Of a DNA stretch of 64,000 bases, positions 59,952-64,000 are shown piece after piece (positions within the stretch are counted from its first letter, which is position 1; every line of letters begins with the position of its first letter). This DNA is from Penicillus capitatus. Lineage: Eukaryota; Chlorophyta. Position numbers and translations under genes: made by a program. A model generated the notes under the pieces. It was not told the origin of the DNA. It saw nothing but the letters and a program-made list of their open reading frames with translations, and searched no databases. The stretch lies in NCBI GenBank assembly GCA_965649825.1, contig OZ287695.1, positions 1 to 64,000 on the forward strand, given 5' to 3'.

Positions 59952-61483
59952 TGGTTTCGGAGCTCAAGTTTTTGACAACCGAGCGACATGAAGTTGAGAC
60001 GGCGATAAACGCGGCGTCTATGGTCGCCGACGGCTATCGGACGAGGGTCGGAAAACTGATGGAAAAAGTCGAAGTGGGCTCCCCCCTTTTCGAGCTTATG
60101 CGTCAGGTTACCGAACGAACCGAGCCCCATTTTGCAGACAAAGACGCCTTTAATGCGGCGTTTGTGGGGAGAGCAGCAGCTATCTCCAACTGTTTTCCTG
60201 CGAACAAAATGGTAGTCAGTGACGACGACAAGTGGCACGTTTTCAAGAGGACTCTGTTGGGCATGTGTTCGAACGCTGGAACGACTTCTGGGGAGCGTCT
60301 CGCAGGAGCGGCTAAGAAAAAATCAGAGACATGGCTTCAATTCGCGGAAAGGTTTGGCGTGTTAGCGGCTCAGTCGGGATTGGCAAGAGAGATGCAAATC
60401 AAGATTCTCTATGGAAAGCTGCCTGGTCACCTAAAGAGAGCGGTGTCAAGTTTGCCGACGACAACGACGATGAACGAAATGATCTTAATGATCAGAAACG
60501 TTACATTTTGGACTGGATCATCGTCTGCGGCTGAGGTGGACAGAGACGCGATGGACGTTGACATGGTAGACATGTGCGACGGTATTGGATGCGCGGTGCA
60601 TAAGGTCGACAACTTTGGAAGAGGAGGTTTGTCTCTAAGAGAGCTTTGCGATGCGATGAGAAGTGAGCTCACAAGGAATCCTCGTTTTGCGGGGATCGCT
60701 GAAGACATCTTGGGTCAATGGCGACAGAGAGGTCCGCAAGGACAATATTCGAACAACCGTGGACCAAGGAGAACCGGGCCAAGAAGACCGGCCGGGAATA
60801 GACAATTCCAACGGAACTGCTACCAGTGCGGTGAGTATGGTCATTCTGCCAGATTCTGTAGGCAGCGCTCACACCAAATCCGAGAGGCCCAACCTGTGCA
60901 CACCCATAACCAATTTGCACCACTCGCATCTTTGGAAGAGGAAGATGAGAGGGAAGAAGGAGGGTCGGTATTGTCGCTGAGCGTTAGTCAAGGAAAGAAA
61001 CCGTCGCCTCGTAAGGAAGAAGGCAAGGGCAAGAATGGAGGACAGGTCAAGTACATTGACTACCCCCGCGTAGATCAATCGTCCTCGAGTCGTCCACAGA
61101 AGGGAAAGGCATCACTAAAAGTGGTGACATACCTTGCCAATCGGCCAGAAAAGGAAAGCGCCTTGGTCGACACAGGAGCAGAAGTGTCTCTTCTCCCGCT
61201 CACGTATTGTCAACGATGGGGGATAAAGGTGAAAAGAGTGGAAAATACACACCTTCGTGGTTTCAACAATTCGACTAGCCAAGTGACGGGTGAAGTAGTT
61301 TTGCCTATTCGTATTGGGGGGTGGAATCAAGCTATTCCATTTTATGTGACCGATGCCACAAATAAGGTCATTCTGGGATACTCTGCTTTGAAAACTTTTG
61401 GAATCTCCGTGGATTGCTCTCATGACTGTTTGGTTGGAGGAGATGGACACGTGGTCTTCTGCCACTCCGTCTCGTCAAACTAG
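59951..61483 (+). CDS. Gag-protease polyprotein (510 aa)
   Basis: The ATG at 59951 straddles the LTR end and the primer-binding site, so the first codons (MVSE) are coded by the tRNA-complementary bases. The capsid-like region is helical (WLQFAERFGVLAAQSGLA, MQIKILYGKLPGHLKRAV). A basic stretch precedes a zinc knuckle CYQCGEYGHSARFC at about residue 293-306. A retropepsin-type aspartic protease follows, with ALVDTGAEVSLLP at about residue 404-416 and VILGYSALKTFGI near the C terminus as the second conserved ILG-type motif. The frame ends TAG at 61481-61483, where pol is open in the -1 frame. Confidence 0.88.
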   Translation: MVSELKFLTTERHEVETAINAASMVADGYRTRVGKLMEKVEVGSPLFELMRQVTERTEPHFADKDAFNAAFVGRAAAISNCFPANKMVVSDDDKWHVFKRTLLGMCSNAGTTSGERLAGAAKKKSETWLQFAERFGVLAAQSGLAREMQIKILYGKLPGHLKRAVSSLPTTTTMNEMILMIRNVTFWTGSSSAAEVDRDAMDVDMVDMCDGIGCAVHKVDNFGRGGLSLRELCDAMRSELTRNPRFAGIAEDILGQWRQRGPQGQYSNNRGPRRTGPRRPAGNRQFQRNCYQCGEYGHSARFCRQRSHQIREAQPVHTHNQFAPLASLEEEDEREEGGSVLSLSVSQGKKPSPRKEEGKGKNGGQVKYIDYPRVDQSSSSRPQKGKASLKVVTYLANRPEKESALVDTGAEVSLLPLTYCQRWGIKVKRVENTHLRGFNNSTSQVTGEVVLPIRIGGWNQAIPFYVTDATNKVILGYSALKTFGISVDCSHDCLVGGDGHVVFCHSVSSN

Positions 61484-64000
61484 CTCCGCCAGGTCAAGGC
61501 GCTTCGCCTGGCGTGACGCTACGGGTTGACAGGAAACTCATATCTGGGTCGGAACCAAGTATTTCAAAAACATCTTTTGTTCTCAAATTAGGGAAGACGG
61601 TTTTTCTCGCTCCTTTTGAAAGCAGTTTAGTAGTGTTACCCGTGAGTGTGCATGGGGAAGGTTTGACGGGTCTCTTTTCTTGTTGTTTTCTTCGAGAAGT
61701 ATCGGCCACTCCCATTCTTGGAAAAAACGGTCGGGTGTCGGTTCGATTGCACAATTTCTCTGATCGTCTTACCACTTTATCGCCGAAACTTAAAGTTGTC
61801 CGTGGGAATTTTTCTGGATCTGGAAGGATTTTGAACGACCCCCAATTAGTAACACACGTTAGTAACACCCACCCAAACTCATCTGAGCGCCCAGATGATT
61901 GTTCGGGATCGGAACAACTCTCCCTTTCTGATTGGCAATCTCGTTTTCCGTTTTTGTTTGCTGATAATATATCCGCTTATGCTACCTCGTCCACGCTCAA
62001 GGCTCTCGTGGTCCGAGCTGATGATTTGGTTTGGAAGTCTCCTATACCTTTTTCCGATTTCGGCTCTCCGCCCTGTTTTACGGACTGCCCTTTCGATGCG
62101 GCACAAGCGGAAATAAGGTCTTTACTTTCTCGTGGAATTATTCAAGAAGTGCCTCGTTTTGACAGAGGTTATTTTTCTCCTGTGGTTTTTCTACGCAAAC
62201 CGGATGGTCGAGTACGAGTCGTGGTGAATTTTCAAAAGCTCAACAAATATTCTGAAGTGTGGAACTCTTATACGCCGGACACCCGAAATGCGGTCAGAGC
62301 GGTGGACCCTTCCTGGCGTATGTTTACTGTCTTGGATCTCCGTGACGGGTATTTTCATATACCCGTTGACGCTTCTCTGAGTCGTCTGTTTTGTTTCTCT
62401 TGTTTTGGTCGCCGTTACCGCTTTGTGACACTCCCTCAAGGTTGGGCATCGAGCGTCGGTTTTTTCAATGATAGGGTACGCCGCATTTTAGGCCACCTTC
62501 CGGCCACGGCTTATTTTGATGATATCATTGTTGGTGGTCACGATCGTAAGTCGCACGATCGTAACTTGGAGGCAGTTTTGGCGGCACTTCAGTCGGCAGG
62601 AATGCATGTGAACCCCAAAAAGGTACAATTCTGCAGACCCACGGTCAGTTTTTTGGGGTTTTCGCTTTCCGGGGATGCATTTCATCAACGTAACTACATC
62701 TCTAAACAACTAAGTCAGTTGCCCCTGGTTCGTTCAAAGAAGGATTTGCAACGCATTCTTGGAATTTTTACTGCTTGTCGAGGTACTTGTCCTGGTTTGG
62801 GTCTGGCAATAGCGCCCCTTTACTCGTTTTTACAAAATTCGGTCCGGAAGATTGATTGGCCTTCAGTGCAAAACCAAGTTCGGGCTGTTGCCGCTCACTT
62901 ACTGAGGAACTCGTTATCTTTTCTGCGTTGTGTGGCGTCACCTGTTTTTCACATTGAAGTCGATTGGTCGGGAGCTGGGGCTGGATATCTCCTTTATGCC
63001 GGCCATAGATCGGAACGTCGTATTATTGCAACCAATTCTCGTGCTATACGTGGTTTCCCAGTTAGCTCTTTTTTAGGGGAATTAGATGCGATCGTCTGGT
63101 GTTTGCAAGATACGCTCCCACTTACTGTTGGCTGTCCGGTTCATGTTTATACGGACTCTTTGAGTGCCCTACAAAGGCTACGAGCTCACGATGTTTGGTA
63201 CAAATCGCGCACTGACCTCAGAATTGGCAGACGCCTTGGTTGGTTGTGGGAGAATTTTCCGCTTGATACTCGTTTGTTTTTACATTTCTTACCCTCTTCG
63301 GACAACTTTCTAGCCGATTGTCTATCACGATGGCCGACGTTAGCGCAACGGAAGGAAGTTGACCTGAATGCAATAAGGGGAGGAGATCAATACAATGAAC
63401 GTTTAAGGAGAATTTCAAAAGCACACGAAGGTCATTGGGGAACGAGGAAAACGATCTTGAACCTGAAGAGGGATGGTGGACCTTGTTGGAAAGGCATGGA
63501 GAGTGAAGTTCGTAATTTTGTCGAGAATTGTCGGAAATGTCAAATGTGGGGGCCTCCTCAACATAGAACAAGTTTGGGGGCGACACCAGTATCCAAAGTC
63601 GGGGAGGCTGTCGGAATAGATTTCGCCGGACCCCTACCAAGAGGGGATTTGGAAGGACCGAGATTCATCGTGCTCATGGTAGATTACCTTTCTCGGTGGA
63701 TCGAGGCATGGTCCTGTGAGAGCCCTAGCAGTGAAGCGGCCATAAGGGCGTTGAATAAATGGAAACAAAGAAACGGTAGAATCGAAATGCTTGTTTCTGA
63801 CAACGCACAGACATGGAATTCCAAGAGCGTAAAAAAATGGTGTGAGGAGAATGGAGTGAAGCAACGGCTGACGGCAAGCTACATGCCAAAATCAAATGGT
63901 ATGTGTGAGAGACAGATCGGAGTACTGAAGGGAAGATTAAAAAGAATGTGTGAGACGCCTGAGGACTGGTCGAAGATTCTATCGAGAGCTGTCAGAGTCA
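61426..64000 (+). CDS. Pol polyprotein: reverse transcriptase, RNase H, integrase (partial, 3' end beyond window)
   Basis: Open in the -1 frame relative to gag from 61426 to the window end with no stop. There is no suitable early ATG, so it needs frameshifting. Reverse transcriptase: VVFLRKPDGRVRVVVNFQKL, then FTVLDLRDGYFHIPV, then VTLPQG, and the catalytic YFDD at 62512-62523. RNase H: HIEVDWSGAGAGYLLYAG, GELDAIVW, VHVYTDSLSALQ (D, E, D). Integrase: an HHCC zinc finger (AHEGHWG, then ENCRKCQMWG) and catalytic core D (VGIDFAGPLP), D (LVSDNAQTW) and E (SNGMCERQIG). Codon composition is T-rich from about 61480 to 63350 and purine-rich in the integrase part. The product copies and integrates the element. 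Confidence 0.9.
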   Translation, partial: MFGWRRWTRGLLPLRLVKLAPPGQGASPGVTLRVDRKLISGSEPSISKTSFVLKLGKTVFLAPFESSLVVLPVSVHGEGLTGLFSCCFLREVSATPILGKNGRVSVRLHNFSDRLTTLSPKLKVVRGNFSGSGRILNDPQLVTHVSNTHPNSSERPDDCSGSEQLSLSDWQSRFPFLFADNISAYATSSTLKALVVRADDLVWKSPIPFSDFGSPPCFTDCPFDAAQAEIRSLLSRGIIQEVPRFDRGYFSPVVFLRKPDGRVRVVVNFQKLNKYSEVWNSYTPDTRNAVRAVDPSWRMFTVLDLRDGYFHIPVDASLSRLFCFSCFGRRYRFVTLPQGWASSVGFFNDRVRRILGHLPATAYFDDIIVGGHDRKSHDRNLEAVLAALQSAGMHVNPKKVQFCRPTVSFLGFSLSGDAFHQRNYISKQLSQLPLVRSKKDLQRILGIFTACRGTCPGLGLAIAPLYSFLQNSVRKIDWPSVQNQVRAVAAHLLRNSLSFLRCVASPVFHIEVDWSGAGAGYLLYAGHRSERRIIATNSRAIRGFPVSSFLGELDAIVWCLQDTLPLTVGCPVHVYTDSLSALQRLRAHDVWYKSRTDLRIGRRLGWLWENFPLDTRLFLHFLPSSDNFLADCLSRWPTLAQRKEVDLNAIRGGDQYNERLRRISKAHEGHWGTRKTILNLKRDGGPCWKGMESEVRNFVENCRKCQMWGPPQHRTSLGATPVSKVGEAVGIDFAGPLPRGDLEGPRFIVLMVDYLSRWIEAWSCESPSSEAAIRALNKWKQRNGRIEMLVSDNAQTWNSKSVKKWCEENGVKQRLTASYMPKSNGMCERQIGVLKGRLKRMCETPEDWSKILSRAVRV
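61474..61513 (+). promoter_or_regulatory. Candidate -1 ribosomal frameshift signal between gag-pro and pol
   Basis: GTCAAAC (61474-61480) sits immediately before the gag TAG. In the gag frame it is read G-TCA-AAC; slipping back one base gives GTC-AAA and continues CTA GCT into pol. Six bases later a hairpin CGCCAGG / CCTGGCG (61487-61493 and 61507-61513) begins, the usual spacing for a stimulator. The heptamer is not a canonical X-XXY-YYZ, since the P-site re-pairing is imperfect. Confidence 0.5.

Larger units (their letters stand above)
59703..64000 (+). mobile_element. Ty3/gypsy-type LTR retrotransposon, 5' part (continues past window)
   Basis: Gene order is gag, protease, reverse transcriptase, RNase H, integrase, which is the Ty3/gypsy order. 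The primer-binding site TGGTTTCGGAGC at 59952 marks the 5' LTR end. No stop or frame break is seen in pol up to the window edge, so the copy may be active. The left LTR border is not fixed because the 3' LTR is outside the window; TGTTGA at 59703 or 59602 could begin it, given the TGTTG start of the related element at 36.5-40 kb. Confidence 0.9.

Overview
The window is eukaryotic nuclear DNA. It has GT-AG introns of 44-55 nt, large satellite arrays, LTR retrotransposons, and genes of eukaryotic type (augmin HAUS3-like, VPS8-like, a SLC35G-type transporter, a beta-helix/TRP-like membrane protein). Very short introns together with Cys-rich GCC2/GCC3-type receptors suggest a unicellular protist or alga. 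I cannot name the lineage from the sequence.

Layout. 1-20338 is repeat DNA: a ~178-bp satellite (1-704 and 2548-20338, about 100 copies in the second block) interrupted by a 1.84-kb segment (705-2547) of other tandem repeats. 20339-30496 holds decayed genes on the minus strand: a protein kinase whose 3' end runs into the satellite, a ligand-binding receptor with in-frame stops, and the C-terminal part of a VPS8-like vesicle-tethering protein. A pair of small plus-strand coding units lies between them. 34337-40317 is an augmin HAUS3-like gene split by a young LTR element (36468-40086). That element has identical 233-bp LTRs and a 4-bp target duplication, and it carries ORFs on both strands. 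40318-47235 is mostly featureless, with two tRNA-like fragments and an ankyrin-like remnant.

47236-58665 contains the three genes that look intact: a DMT/EamA transporter (4 exons, 380 aa), a secreted GIN-domain (DUF2807-like) protein (2 exons, 374 aa), and a 1739-aa surface protein (6 exons, minus strand) with a signal peptide, a parallel beta-helix ectodomain, a Cys-rich segment and a multi-pass TRP-like membrane region. From about 59.7 kb to the window end lies the 5' part of a Ty3/gypsy-type retrotransposon with gag-pro and pol in different frames.

Most unusual: the ambisense LTR element at 36.5-40.1 kb shares its 12-nt primer-binding site with the Ty3-type element at 60 kb, has no polymerase or integrase of its own, and interrupts a reading frame that is open on both sides of the insertion.
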